From an uncultured Verrucomicrobiota bacterium (GTDB lineage Bacteria > Verrucomicrobiota > Verrucomicrobiia > Limisphaerales > UBA9464): a stretch of DNA of 54,489 bases. The translations under genes and the position numbers were made by a program. Position 1 is the stretch's first letter, and every line of letters starts with the position of its first letter. Below the pieces are notes generated by a model. It was not told the DNA's origin. It ran no database searches and saw only the letters and a program-made list of their open reading frames with translations. The stretch spans positions 1-54,489 of the forward strand of contig CAIXUG010000011.1 of NCBI GenBank assembly GCA_903922605.1. The letters are read 5' to 3'. Below are positions 43,193 through 53,500 of the stretch, piece after piece.

Positions 43193-45064
43193 ATGGCGCG
43201 CTATTCACGGAACGATCAGGCCGGTGTGGACCTGCCCAAAGCCAAGCTGGACCGGGAGTCGCTCCGGCAGACGCTAGAACTGTTTGGCTACCTGCGGCCT
43301 TACCGGGCCCGCTTCACGGCGGCGCTGGTCGCACTGTTCATTTCCAGCCTGCTGAGCCTCGCCTTTCCTTATCTGGCCGGCAGCATCGTGGATGCCGCCT
43401 CAACCCAGGCCAAGGGCGGCGCGATGACCGGCGTGAACCGTACGGCGCTCCTGCTGATCGGGGTGCTCGCGGTGCAGGCGGGCTTCATGTTCTTCCAGTC
43501 GCTGTCGTTTGCGACGGTGGCGCAACGCAGCCTGGTGGACCTGCGTCGCGACACCTACGCGCGGCTGATCTCGCTGCCCATGACCTTCTTCGCGCAGCGC
43601 CGGGTCGGCGAACTCGCCAACCGCCTCTCCGCCGACCTGATCCAGATCGAGGATTCGCTGATTTCCGTCCTGCCCCAGATCCTGCGCCAGAGCACCCTGC
43701 TGATCGGCGGGGTCGGCCTCATTGCCGCGACGTCCCTCAAGCTCACCGGCATCATGCTGGCGAGCCTGCCGGTGCTCACCGTGGTCGCCGTGGTGTTCGG
43801 CCGGAAGACCCGCGGCATTGCCCGCGAGGCCCAGGATCGGCTGGCCGACACGGCGACGGTGGTTGAGGAAACGCTGCAAGGGATCATGAACGTGAAGGCC
43901 TTCGCCAACGAGTCCTACGAGCTGCGGCGCTACCACGACGGGTTGCTCCGGTTTCTTACGGCCACACTGCGCGGGGCCAAGCTGCGGGCGTCGTTCATCG
44001 CCTTCATCGTCTTTGCGCTGTTTGGCTCCATCGTGCTCGTGCTGTGGTCCGGCGCGCGGCTGTTGCAGGCGGGCGAGATCACCTTCGGCGAGCTGACCCG
44101 GTTCATCCTCTACACGACGTTTGTGGCGGGGGCGATGGGCCAGTTCGCCGAGCTTTACAGCCAGCTCCAGAAGGCCGTCGGTTCAACCCAGCGGGTTCGC
44201 GAACTTCTGCGCGAGACGGGCGAGGTGGAGGTGAAGCTCACGCCGGAGCCGGCCACGTCATTGCCCCGGCTGCGGGGGGAAGTGCGGCTGGAGCAGGTCC
44301 GCTTCACCTATCCCTCGCGCGCCGGTGTGGAGGTGTTGCACGGCATCGACGTGGTCGCGGCACCGGGGCAGGCGATTGCGCTGGTGGGGCCGAGCGGCGC
44401 CGGCAAGTCCACGCTCATCTCGCTGCTGCTCCGGCTCTACGATCCTTCGAGCGGCCGGCTGCTCATCGACGGCCGTGATGCTCGTGACTATCCGCTCGCC
44501 GCCCTGCGCGCGCAGATGGCGATGGTGCCACAGGAAGTGCTCCTTTTCGGTGGCAGCATCGCCGACAACATCGCCTATGGAAAACCCGGCGCGACCGCCG
44601 AAGAGATCGAGGAGGCGGCGCGCCAGGCCAATGCCCATGGTTTCATCAAGGCCTTCCCTGAAGGCTACGGCACCTTCGTGGGCGACCGGGGCATCAAGCT
44701 CTCCGGTGGGCAACGCCAGCGCGTAGCCATCGCCCGGGCCATCCTGCGCAATCCGGCGATCTTAATTCTCGACGAGGCGACCAGCTCGCTGGATTCGGAA
44801 AGTGAGCGGCTCATCCAGGAGGCGTTGGAGAAGCTCATGCGCGGGCGCACCTCCTTCATCATCGCTCACCGCCTCGCCACCATCCGCCACGCCGACCGCA
44901 TCGTGGTCATCGCCGACGGCCGCGTTGCCGAGTGGGGCACACACGAAGAACTCTCGGCGATCGAGGGCGGGGTCTATCGCCGGCTGGCGGCGCTACAGTT
45001 CCGGGAGGAAGCTTCGGCGGGCAACAGCTCCGAAGCGAATGCCGTGATTGCGCCGATGGTGTGA
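43193..45064 (+). CDS. MsbA-like ABC exporter (fused membrane and ATPase domains)
   Basis: A 623-aa half-transporter that would function as a dimer. Residues about 25-310 form the six-helix exporter domain; the ATPase domain starts near 355 with Walker A GPSGAGKST, Q-loop MAMVPQEVLLFGG, signature LSGGQRQRVAIARAI, Walker B ILILDEATSSLDS and H-loop AHRLATI. Family members export lipids, peptides or drugs. It is transcribed divergently from padR with 206 bp between them and ends 10 bp before the convergent DUF1501 gene. Confidence 0.92.
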   Translation: MARYSRNDQAGVDLPKAKLDRESLRQTLELFGYLRPYRARFTAALVALFISSLLSLAFPYLAGSIVDAASTQAKGGAMTGVNRTALLLIGVLAVQAGFMFFQSLSFATVAQRSLVDLRRDTYARLISLPMTFFAQRRVGELANRLSADLIQIEDSLISVLPQILRQSTLLIGGVGLIAATSLKLTGIMLASLPVLTVVAVVFGRKTRGIAREAQDRLADTATVVEETLQGIMNVKAFANESYELRRYHDGLLRFLTATLRGAKLRASFIAFIVFALFGSIVLVLWSGARLLQAGEITFGELTRFILYTTFVAGAMGQFAELYSQLQKAVGSTQRVRELLRETGEVEVKLTPEPATSLPRLRGEVRLEQVRFTYPSRAGVEVLHGIDVVAAPGQAIALVGPSGAGKSTLISLLLRLYDPSSGRLLIDGRDARDYPLAALRAQMAMVPQEVLLFGGSIADNIAYGKPGATAEEIEEAARQANAHGFIKAFPEGYGTFVGDRGIKLSGGQRQRVAIARAILRNPAILILDEATSSLDSESERLIQEALEKLMRGRTSFIIAHRLATIRHADRIVVIADGRVAEWGTHEELSAIEGGVYRRLAALQFREEASAGNSSEANAVIAPMV

Positions 45065-45074
45065 TTGGCCCAAG

Positions 45075-46520
45075 TCAGGCCAGCAGCGGCTTAACCAGAT
45101 CGCCGCTGATGTCGGTCAGGCGGTAGTCGCGGCCTTCGAAGCGGTGCGTGAAGCGCGTGTGTTCGATGCCCATCAGGTGGAGCATCGTGGCGTGGAGGTC
45201 ATGCACACTCACGGGATTCTCGGCGATGTTATAGCCGAAGTCGTCGGTCTTTCCGAACACGAGACCGGGCTTCACTCCGCCGCCGGCCATCCAAAGCGAA
45301 AAGCAGCGCGGATGATGGTCACGGCCGAAGCTGGCCTTCGTAATGTCGCCCTGCGAGTAGGCGGTGCGCCCGAATTCGCCGCCCCAGATCACCAAGGTTT
45401 CGTCGAGCAGGCCGCGCTGCTTCAGGTCCTTTATCAGGGCGGCGCTGGCCTGGTCGGTGGTCTTCGTCTGCGCCTTGAGGCCGTCGGGCAGGCCGCCGTG
45501 GTGGTCCCAGTCGCGGTGGCAGAGCTGGATGAAGCGGACGCCGCGCTCCGCGAGCCGGCGGGCGAGCAGGCAGTTGTTGGCGTAGGAGGCCTTGCCCGGT
45601 TCCGCTCCATAGGCCTCCAGAACTTCCTTGGGCTCCTTCGCGAGGTCCATGAGCTCCGGCACGCTCGTCTGCATGCGGAAGGCCAGCTCGTAGTTGTCGA
45701 TATGCGTGGCGATGTCGGGATCGCCCAGCACGCCGAGCTGGCGCTTGTTCAGTTCCTGCATCGCGTCAAGGAGCTGGCGACGGGTGGTGCCGCTCATCCC
45801 GGGCGGATTGGACACGTAGAGCACTGGATCGCCCTGGCTGCGCATCTGTACGCCCTGAAAATTACCGGGCAGAAAGCCATTGCCCCAATAGCGCGCCTGC
45901 AACGCCTGGCCGCCGCTGCCGCTGACAAGCACGACGAAAGCGGGCAGGTTCTCATTCTCGCTGCCGAGGCCGTACGCCAGCCACGCACCCATCGTCGGAC
46001 GCCCCGGCTGCTGGTTGCCGGTGCCGAAGAAGGTGACCGCCGGATCGTGATTGATCGGGTCGGTATGCACCGAGCGGACGAGCGCAATGTCGTCCGCAAT
46101 GCTGCCGATGTTCGGCAGCAGGCTGCTCAGCTCCATGCCCGACTTGCCGTACCGCTTGAACTCAAAGGCCGGCCCGACGCACTTGAGCACGGACTGTCCC
46201 GCCGTCATGCCCGTGATGCGCTGCCCCATGCGGACGCTCGGCGGCAATTCCTGCCCGGTCATCTCGGTGAGCTTGGTCTTGGGATCGAACAGGTCGAGAT
46301 GCGACGGCGCGCCCGACTGGAAGAGGTAGATGACCCGCTTCGCCTTCGGCGCGAAGTGCAGCGTCTTCAAGGCGCCCAAGGTCTTCGGAGCCGCGTCCGT
46401 CGCGCTGAGCAGGCGCGGGTTCATCAGCGTGGCCAGCGCGACCGCGCCGAGGCCGGTCGTGCTGCGGGTGAGGAAGGCGCGCCGGGTCAGGGTGCGCTCG
46501 AGGTCGGGTTGGAAGAGCAT
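45075..46520 (-). CDS. DUF1501 (sulfatase-fold) protein, Tat-exported
   Basis: A 481-aa DUF1501 protein. The N-terminus contains a Tat-type signal with LTRRAFLTRSTTGLGAVALATL. Family stretches are KRVIYLFQSGAPSHLDLFDPK near 60, LGSENENLPAFVVLVSG, and LVIWGGEFGRTAYSQG with GRDHHPRCFSLWMAGGGVK, an alkaline-phosphatase-like core with conserved metal-site-type Asp/His. In Planctomycetes and Verrucomicrobia it nearly always accompanies a DUF1549/DUF1553 protein; here that partner lies upstream, separated by a toxin-antitoxin pair. Confidence 0.92.
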   Translation of the reverse strand: MLFQPDLERTLTRRAFLTRSTTGLGAVALATLMNPRLLSATDAAPKTLGALKTLHFAPKAKRVIYLFQSGAPSHLDLFDPKTKLTEMTGQELPPSVRMGQRITGMTAGQSVLKCVGPAFEFKRYGKSGMELSSLLPNIGSIADDIALVRSVHTDPINHDPAVTFFGTGNQQPGRPTMGAWLAYGLGSENENLPAFVVLVSGSGGQALQARYWGNGFLPGNFQGVQMRSQGDPVLYVSNPPGMSGTTRRQLLDAMQELNKRQLGVLGDPDIATHIDNYELAFRMQTSVPELMDLAKEPKEVLEAYGAEPGKASYANNCLLARRLAERGVRFIQLCHRDWDHHGGLPDGLKAQTKTTDQASAALIKDLKQRGLLDETLVIWGGEFGRTAYSQGDITKASFGRDHHPRCFSLWMAGGGVKPGLVFGKTDDFGYNIAENPVSVHDLHATMLHLMGIEHTRFTHRFEGRDYRLTDISGDLVKPLLA

Positions 46521-46521
46521 G

Positions 46522-46929
46522 TCAGTCCCAAGGATTTAAGATTTTGGCTCCGGTACGACTCAGATCAGCGATATTGCGAGTAACTATCGTCAGTCCATGG
46601 GTCAGCGCAGTGGCGGCCAGCAGTGCGTCAATCGCGGGAATCGGGTCGCGGGATGAACCGACGAGCTGCCCCCAGCGGATCGCCACAGGCTGATCGATCG
46701 GAAGGATTCGGCCCTCGAACCAATCCGGCACATCCTGTTGGACCCAACTTTCGAGTCGCGCGCGGCGCTTGGCATCCGTGACTTTCATCAGTCCTTTTTC
46801 CAGTTCGCCCAAGGTCAGGACGCTGAGAAACAGTTCGTCCTCATGATCAACCAACCAGTGGCTGACTTTTGTGTTCGGCACCTTCCGGCTCAGCTCGGAG
46901 ATGACGTTGGTGTCGACGAGCCAGCTCAT
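46522..46929 (-). CDS. vapC: PIN-domain toxin (VapC/FitB-like)
   Basis: A 135-aa PIN ribonuclease-type toxin. Acidic catalytic residues are visible in LVDTNVISEL (Asp6), LTLGELEKGL (Glu42) and IPAIDALLAATAL, with the closing Asp in TRNIADLSRTG. Length and layout fit FitB/VapC toxins, which cleave RNA when the antitoxin is lost. It overlaps the antitoxin gene by four bases and ends one base before the DUF1501 gene, inside an unrelated operon. Confidence 0.88.
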   Translation of the reverse strand: MSWLVDTNVISELSRKVPNTKVSHWLVDHEDELFLSVLTLGELEKGLMKVTDAKRRARLESWVQQDVPDWFEGRILPIDQPVAIRWGQLVGSSRDPIPAIDALLAATALTHGLTIVTRNIADLSRTGAKILNPWD

Positions 46930-47177
46930 AGCTTCACGTCGCGCGGCAGGCTGCGATCACGGGTGACATCCAGTTCCAGCCCACGGATTGGTGCAAACAG
47001 CTCCAAGATGCTCTTCTTGCGCGACTTGATGCGTTTGAACTCCGCCACCGAGATGACCATGACCGTTGGTTCGCCATGGCGGGTAACTGTCTGCGGCCCT
47101 TTGCTCAGGGCGTTGTCCACGACCAGGCTGAACTGGTTTTTGGCATCCTGCAGTTGCCATACGCTTTTCATGGGCAT
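46926..47177 (-). CDS. Phd/YefM-type antitoxin
   Basis: An 83-aa protein: WQLQDAKNQFSLVVDNALSKGPQTVTRHGEPTVMVISVAEFKRI is the standard Phd/YefM N-terminal DNA-binding fold, followed by a C-terminal segment expected to wrap the toxin. It is directly upstream of the PIN toxin with a four-base overlap, so they form one unit. Such antitoxins normally repress their own promoter; the site would be in the 48 bp before the start, but I do not see a clear operator. Confidence 0.88.
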   Translation of the reverse strand: MPMKSVWQLQDAKNQFSLVVDNALSKGPQTVTRHGEPTVMVISVAEFKRIKSRKKSILELFAPIRGLELDVTRDRSLPRDVKL

Positions 47178-47225
47178 GATTCTTCACATCAGTTCTGGCC
47201 AGTCTAGCTAGAATTTACACATCGG

Positions 47226-50200
47226 TTACTTCGTGATCGTCTCGTTCAGGTTTAGCAGCACATTGGCGACCGCCGTCATGGCCGCCAGTTCGGCCGGCAC
47301 GGCGTTGGTGGCGGCTTTCGACTCGCCGACCTTCAACAGCTCCTCGGCCGCTTTCGGGTCGGCGCGGAAGTTGGCGAGCTGCTGTCCATAGGTCTTCTGC
47401 AGCACGCCCAGTTCCTCGGCTTGGGGGGCGCGGCCCAGCGTATGGCGGAAGGCGCGCACGAGGCGCTTGTCCAAGTCGGTCGGCTCCTCGCGCAGGACCC
47501 GCTGGGCCAGCCCACGGGCGGCCTCGACGAAGGCGGGATCGTTCATCAGCACCAACGACTGCAGCGGCGTCTGCGTGCGCTGCCGGAGGAAGGTGCAGAC
47601 CTCGCGGGTGGGTGCGTCGAAGGTCGCGAGCGGCGGATAATGCGCCGAGCGCCGCCAGAACACGTACATGCCGCGACGATAGAGCGCGTCGCCGTGGTCC
47701 TGCACAAACACCGAGTCCGTGCCGTCCCACAGGCCGGGCGGCTGGTAGGGCTTCACGCTGGGGCCGCCGATCTTCGGGTTTAGCAGGCCCGACACCACGA
47801 GGGCGTTGTCGCGGATGAACTCGGCGTCCAACCTCAGCCGGGGACCGCGAGAGAGCAGGCGGTTGTAGCGGTCGCGCTCCAGCTTCTCCGGCGTGATCAC
47901 GGCGGATTGCCGGTAGGTCGCGCTGGTAACGATGAGGCGGACAAGTGCCTTCACATCCCACGGAGGAATCAATTTCGAGTTTCGAGTTTCGAGTTTCGAA
48001 TCCGTGTTGCCGCCGTCGCGGAATTGGACGGCGAGCCAGTCGAGCAGCTCGGGATGGCTGGGCCATTCGCCTTGGGAGCCGAAGTCGTTCGCCGTCTTCA
48101 CCAGGCCGGTACCGAAGAACATGCCCCACCAGCGGTTTACCGTGACGCGGGCCATGAGGGGATTTTCCTTGGACACCAGCCAGCGGGCCAGCGCGAGGCG
48201 GTTCGTGGGCCCGGCGGGCAGGGGCGGCAGAAACGACGGGGTGCCGGCGGTGACGCGCTCGCCCTTGTTGCGGAAATCACCGCGCACCAGCACGTACGTT
48301 TCACGCGGCGGGTCCATTTCCTCCATCACCAGCGAGGTCGGAATCTCTGCCAGGAGCGTGTCCTTCTTCTGCCGGGCGGTGGTCAGGGCGGCTTCGGAGC
48401 GCAGGTAGTCCACCGCGTAGCCCGCCTTGTAGAAACGCGCCAGATCGGCCCGTTCCTCGTCGCTGCGATGACCGCGCGATTTGGCGATGAGCGGAAGGAA
48501 CGACTGGAAGGTCAGCCGGCGCGCTTCCTCGGCAGAAACCGCACGCCCATAGAAGCGCACGTCATCCATCAGCCCGGTGAACTGGGCTTCCGCGTTGCGG
48601 GCGCCGATGCGGAGCGGCTCCGCGTTGGCGAACGATTCCCTGAGCTGGTCCTTCTCGGTCTCGGTCTCCCGCACCTGGCCGTTCACGTAGAGTTTCAGCC
48701 CGGCGGCCTTGCCCGAGCCATCGTAGGTGACCACCAAGTGTGCCCACTGTCCCGTCGGCAGCTGCTCCTTGGCCTTCACCTTGAGCGCATCGTCGGGCCA
48801 GGCGTGGACGAGGTGAATCTGAGGCCGTCCGTCGCTGATGAGCAGGTCGAAGCCACGGTAGCCCGGGCCTTTCTCCATCTTGCTGAGCACCGCGCCGTTG
48901 CCCTGCGGCTTGATCCAAGCGGCGAAGGTGAAGGCGTTCGTACGATCAAAGGCCACGAGCGGGCCGAATTCGGCAAACGACTTGCCGTCGAGTTTCAACG
49001 CCTGATCGAGCCGGCCATCCGCGAACTCCGGCTTTTCCGCCCCGACGAGTTTGCCCTCGTTGGTCGTGCCGTTGGCCAGTGAAATGAGGGTTCCATCGAA
49101 GGCCAGCGTCGCCAGCAGGTTTGCCTCGTTCGGCTTGGCGGGCGGGCGTTCCTGGGTTTCCCGTTCCCATTTCTCCTGCGTCTCGCCGAGCTCGTTGATG
49201 CGGTCCTGCAGTGTCTTTTCGGCGTCCTTCAGCCGGAACTCGTCCTCGACAAACTGGCGGGCCTGCTCCGGGCTCGGCATGGGCAGGCGTGGTGGCGGGT
49301 TGTCGGTGCGGATGCGGTCGAGGCCCTTCTCCGGCACGTTGTGGAAGAACGCGTAGAGCCGGTAAAACTCCTTCGTCGTCATCGGGTCGAACTTGTGGTC
49401 GTGGCATTCGGTGCAGCCGACCGTCAGCCCGAGCCAGACCGCGCCCAGCGTGTTCACGCGATCCACCACGTACTTGTTGAGGTACTCGTCCGGGTCCGCG
49501 CCGCCCTCGTCGTTCGTCATGTTGTTGCGGACGAAGCCGGTGGCGAGGCGCTGCTCCGGCGTGGCGTCGGGCAAGAGGTCGCCGGCGAGCTGCTCGACGG
49601 TGAACTGGTCATAGGGCTTGTCGTCGTTGAAGGCCTTGATCGTCCAGTCGCGCCACAGCCACATGAAGCGCACGCCATCGAAATGGTAGCCGCTGGTATC
49701 GGCAAAGCGCGCCAGGTCCAGCCAGTTGGCGGTCATCCGCTCGCCGTATTGTGGTTCGCCCAACAGCCGTTCAACGAGGCGCTCGTAGGCTTCGGGTGAC
49801 TTGTTCGCGAGGAAGGCATCCACCTCCGCGATCGTGGGGGGCAGGCCGGTGAGGTCGAACTTCACGCGGCGGAGGAGCGTGGTTTTGTCCGCCTCGGGAG
49901 CCGGCTTCAGGCCTTCCTTTTCCAGGCGCGCGAGAATGAAGCGGTCAATCGGGTTGCGCACCCAGCGGCGGTCCTTCACCTCGGGCAGCGGTGGCCGCTC
50001 AGGCGGGATGAACGACCAATGCCCCTTCCACTTCGCACCGTCCTTCACCCAGCGTTGGAGCAGCGCGATCTGCTCGGGCGAGAGCGGCTTGCCCATCTTC
50101 GGTGGCGGCATGACCTCCTCGGGATCGGTACTGAGGATACGTGCGACGAGGGAACTCTTCGTCAGGTCACCGGCCACGAGCGCGTGCTGGCCGGATTTCA

Positions 50201-50429
50201 GCTCCTTGAACGCGTCCTTCTGCCGGTCGAGCCGCAGGCCGGCCTTGCGCTTGTTTTCGTCCGGCCCGTGACAGGCGTAGCAGCGGTCGGAGAGAATGGT
50301 CCGGATGTCGCGGTTAAAATCGACCGGGGCAGGGGAAGCGGGGCTGGCACCGACCGCCCTGATGGCGGCCAACAGGCACAGGCCGGCCAGTGAAAGCCAG
50401 AGGCCAAAGGGGTGCCGGTGCGGAATCAT
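47226..50429 (-). CDS. DUF1549/DUF1553 protein with N-terminal cytochrome c domain and LamG insert
   Basis: A planctomycete/verrucomicrobia-type protein of 1067 residues. A signal peptide (LWLSLAGLCLLAAIRAVGA) is followed by a PSCyt1 haem-c domain, DIRTILSDRCYACHGPDENKRK, with the CxxCH haem site. The DUF1549 domain (about 150-370, with NWLDLARFADTSGYHFDG and LGLTVGCTECHDHKFDP) comes next, then a coiled region, a LamG/concanavalin-like domain (about 440-640) and DUF1553 at the C-terminus (NRWWGMFFGTGLVKTANDFGSQG and onwards). It belongs to the system often paired with DUF1501. A seven-base repeat sits within the DUF1553 part. The ATG at 50429 lies two codons after a TTG. Confidence 0.93.
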   Translation of the reverse strand: MIPHRHPFGLWLSLAGLCLLAAIRAVGASPASPAPVDFNRDIRTILSDRCYACHGPDENKRKAGLRLDRQKDAFKELKSGQHALVAGDLTKSSLVARILSTDPEEVMPPPKMGKPLSPEQIALLQRWVKDGAKWKGHWSFIPPERPPLPEVKDRRWVRNPIDRFILARLEKEGLKPAPEADKTTLLRRVKFDLTGLPPTIAEVDAFLANKSPEAYERLVERLLGEPQYGERMTANWLDLARFADTSGYHFDGVRFMWLWRDWTIKAFNDDKPYDQFTVEQLAGDLLPDATPEQRLATGFVRNNMTNDEGGADPDEYLNKYVVDRVNTLGAVWLGLTVGCTECHDHKFDPMTTKEFYRLYAFFHNVPEKGLDRIRTDNPPPRLPMPSPEQARQFVEDEFRLKDAEKTLQDRINELGETQEKWERETQERPPAKPNEANLLATLAFDGTLISLANGTTNEGKLVGAEKPEFADGRLDQALKLDGKSFAEFGPLVAFDRTNAFTFAAWIKPQGNGAVLSKMEKGPGYRGFDLLISDGRPQIHLVHAWPDDALKVKAKEQLPTGQWAHLVVTYDGSGKAAGLKLYVNGQVRETETEKDQLRESFANAEPLRIGARNAEAQFTGLMDDVRFYGRAVSAEEARRLTFQSFLPLIAKSRGHRSDEERADLARFYKAGYAVDYLRSEAALTTARQKKDTLLAEIPTSLVMEEMDPPRETYVLVRGDFRNKGERVTAGTPSFLPPLPAGPTNRLALARWLVSKENPLMARVTVNRWWGMFFGTGLVKTANDFGSQGEWPSHPELLDWLAVQFRDGGNTDSKLETRNSKLIPPWDVKALVRLIVTSATYRQSAVITPEKLERDRYNRLLSRGPRLRLDAEFIRDNALVVSGLLNPKIGGPSVKPYQPPGLWDGTDSVFVQDHGDALYRRGMYVFWRRSAHYPPLATFDAPTREVCTFLRQRTQTPLQSLVLMNDPAFVEAARGLAQRVLREEPTDLDKRLVRAFRHTLGRAPQAEELGVLQKTYGQQLANFRADPKAAEELLKVGESKAATNAVPAELAAMTAVANVLLNLNETITK
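47973..48000. repeat. Heptanucleotide repeat inside the DUF1553 gene
   Basis: Four exact or nearly exact units TTTCGAG, TTTCGAG, TTTCGAG and TTTCGAA follow in phase. In the gene's own sense they read ACTCGAA-type heptamers and encode the insert DSKLETRNSKL between DGGN and IPPWDVKAL. The motif matches the repeat inside rmlB. Confidence 0.65.
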
Positions 50430-50517
50430 GGGCAAAGCGTAAACAGCCGCCGACGCGTTTCAACGCTGTCGCCGGGCTTTTGAATCAAAATGTGCTGAAG
50501 GTGACACCGGTTGGACT

Positions 50518-53500
50518 TCAGCGGCCCCCGCCTGATTCAGGAAACCATCCGCGCAGGAACTGCGCTTCGCTGCCGTCATAGACCGCCTCGGCCAGGTGCT
50601 CGATGCCGAGCTGGTTGCCCCAGGAGTAGTTGAGGACGAGCCGGCCATCGTGCTCGCAGAAGTCGATGTCCGAGTTGTTGAGGTTGACCGCGTTGGCGAT
50701 GCGGGCGCGCTGGCCGTCGTCGAGCTTCGGGTTGGCGATGACCTTGTCCTGCTGAGAAGCACGCAGCACAGGATTGAGCGGGCTGGCCTCCCATTTCACC
50801 AGGTCATGCGAACGGACCACGCGCAGCTCGTAGCCGTCGTGCGCCTCCAGAAAGAAATCGTAGAACCAACCGTCGAGCCAGCGCAGGCAGTGTGGCGCGG
50901 TGTAGCGGTCCTTGGAGTAGTTGCATTCAGGCGGCGTGACGGTCCAGGTGCGCAGGTCGCGCGACTTGGCGAAGCGGGCGGTGAACGGCACCCCCGCCTC
51001 CTCCGTGGGCTTGTCGATCTCGAACATCAGCACGAACTCGTTCCCCGCCTGACAGACGGAGGTGTTGAAGATTTCGTAATGACCCGCCGGGATGGCAGTC
51101 CAGGTGTCCCAAGTCTTGAAATCGCGCGAGGCGAAGACATTCACCTGCCCGCGCCCGAAGGTGCCGGTGACATAGACGGTGCCGTCGTGGACGAAGGCGC
51201 TGCCAAATTCGTGCCCATCGGCAAACGGCGGCGTGACTTCGCCCGTCGCCGGGTCGCGGAAGCGGAAGTAATTCGTCGCGCGTTTGTTGTCCCAATATTG
51301 CTGACCTGTGCCCTGCCGCACCCATTCGAAGCGCCACAGTTTCCCGCCCAGCACGATGGGCGTGGTCTCGACCAGATCGAGGTCAATGGTGCCGAGTTTG
51401 CGGATCAGCGGATGTTCGGTCGCGTCCAACGGCCCGCCGCCGTGCTGCGCGAGCCAGGTCTTGGCTTCTGCATTGGCAGTATTCCGCCAGATGAAATCCA
51501 CGATGGGCGTCGAGTCGTCCAGACCGTGCGGATGATGCTTTCCTCCCGGCTTGGCGATGAGCGTGATGTCGCCGCCGAGCTTGCGGTAGCGCTCCGCGAT
51601 CAAGCCGGTGTTCTCGTCCCAGGGCACGACCTCATCCGCGTCGCCATAGACATGAAGCAGGGGGACCTTGGCAGCAGCGAGTGGGGCGAGGCGGTCCACG
51701 GGATTATCCTTGTAGGCGAGGGCTTCGGCCTCGGACTTGAAACCGTAGCGCTGGAGCACGAGCTGCCAGTCGCCGGCGCTGCCCGGACCTTTGCCTTTGC
51801 CGCCCGGCCAGCTCTTGAAGTCGCACACCGGTGCATCACCATAGAGGCACGATACCTTGTCGGGATTCGCGATCGCCCAGTTATAGACGTAAAGGCCCCC
51901 GCGGCTCAGGCCGACGAGCGCGGGTTTGGGCGCGAAACCGTATTTCTCGGTCAACTCCTGATGTAGGACGTTCCAATGCGCGACCGCCTCCGGCGCGCCC
52001 AGCATGTCGGGCACGCTCATGTAAACGATGTGGAAGCCCCGGCCGAGCAGGGCGAGGTCGGGGTTGGGCTTGTGGCCAAAGAATTCGCCGTGCCACGCCC
52101 ATGGCCGGCCCGGGGCGACATGCTGGGGTGCGACCACGAGTACCGGTTTGCCATCCACCACGAAGTCAAAGCGCTCGAACCCGTACCAGAGCGAACGTTT
52201 GCCGGGAAACTGCACGTCCGCCAGCGCCTGAATCTGGCCCAGCAGCCGGGCCGCTTCGCCTTCGGCTTCGGCCACGGGTTTGCCCTTGGCCATGCCGGGA
52301 CGTTTATGACCGACCTGTGTCAGCCACGCGTCCTTGAGCAGGCGCTGGCGGAGCTCGACCAGCTTCAGCACCTCCGGGCCATTGGGAAGTGACTGAAAGA
52401 GCGCGTCGGGCGAGTCGGCCGCGAGCAACTCAGAAGGCGCGCCCAGACAGCGCAGCAGCTCGCGCGCGATGAGCCAGTGACCCTGCCGGTTGGGATGGAT
52501 GCCGTCGCCGGACACCGTAAACTGAGGTACGCTGGCGCGTTGTTGCTTGAGGAAGCGGCTCATCGGCCCGTGGACATCCACGACCTCCCAGCCGGCGGCG
52601 CGCTGTGAGAGGAGCCATTCGGAATAGCGCGCGAGCACGTCATCGTAGCCTTCGTAGGGCGAGGGGTAGGCGGTGAGTCCGGCGGGGAGGGTGCGACCCT
52701 TCAGCGGCAGCGGGTCAAAGATCGGCGGCGTGAGATGGACGATTTTCGCCCCGGCCGCTTCCACCTTTTGGTGCAGGCGTTTCATCCCCGCCCGGAACTT
52801 CTCGGCCCGCTCCTCGCCGAAAGGGAAATAGATGCCGTCGTTCATCCCGTAGCAGGCCACGACAAGATCGGGCTTCACTTGGGCCAGCGCGCGGTCCAGG
52901 CGCTCGTGCAGGTCGGGGCGGGGGAAGGCACCGCCCGCGTGTCCGTCTTCGGAAAGGCCGGAAACCGTCTCACTCGGCAGGCCGCTGTTGATGAGCTCGA
53001 ACTGGGCGGTAGGAAACCGCAGTCGTAGCCATGCCTCCACCATTTCCACCCACTCGCCGCCATAGGTGATGCTGTCGCCGAGCACGAGGATGCGCTTGGC
53101 AGCGGCGAACGGTTTGGCCGCCGCCGGAGCGTCCGCGGTCGGGTCCGTGGGCAGCAGGCGTACCTGCCGGATGTCCATGATCGCGCCGGCCTGCTTGCGC
53201 TGGGGCTTGATCGCGAGCGTATGACGACCCGCCGTCGTCAGGCGCACATGACCGATGTGGCGCGGCAGGAAGCTCTGAAAGTGCCCCGTTTCCTCCACCA
53301 CGAAGTCAAAGCGTCGGCCATCGACCTCGACGGCCACGTCGCTGCCGCCCTGGCCCTTGCCGCAGCCCTGCCAGACTTCGATGTCGAACGTGCCCGGCTG
53401 CGTGACCGTGAATTCCCAGTCGGCCCAGTCGGAGGCGTTCACCCAGTAGCCCAGGCAGTTTTTGTTCGTCGCCGCCTCGTAGCGCATCATGACGCTGTGG

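Noticed and set aside
45048-46583. Plus-strand 511-codon frame opposite DUF1501
   Set aside because: Antisense shadow; the minus-strand DUF1501 protein is clear.
47907-49082. Plus-strand 391-codon frame opposite the DUF1549/DUF1553 gene
   Set aside because: Antisense shadow; the composition reflects the sense gene.
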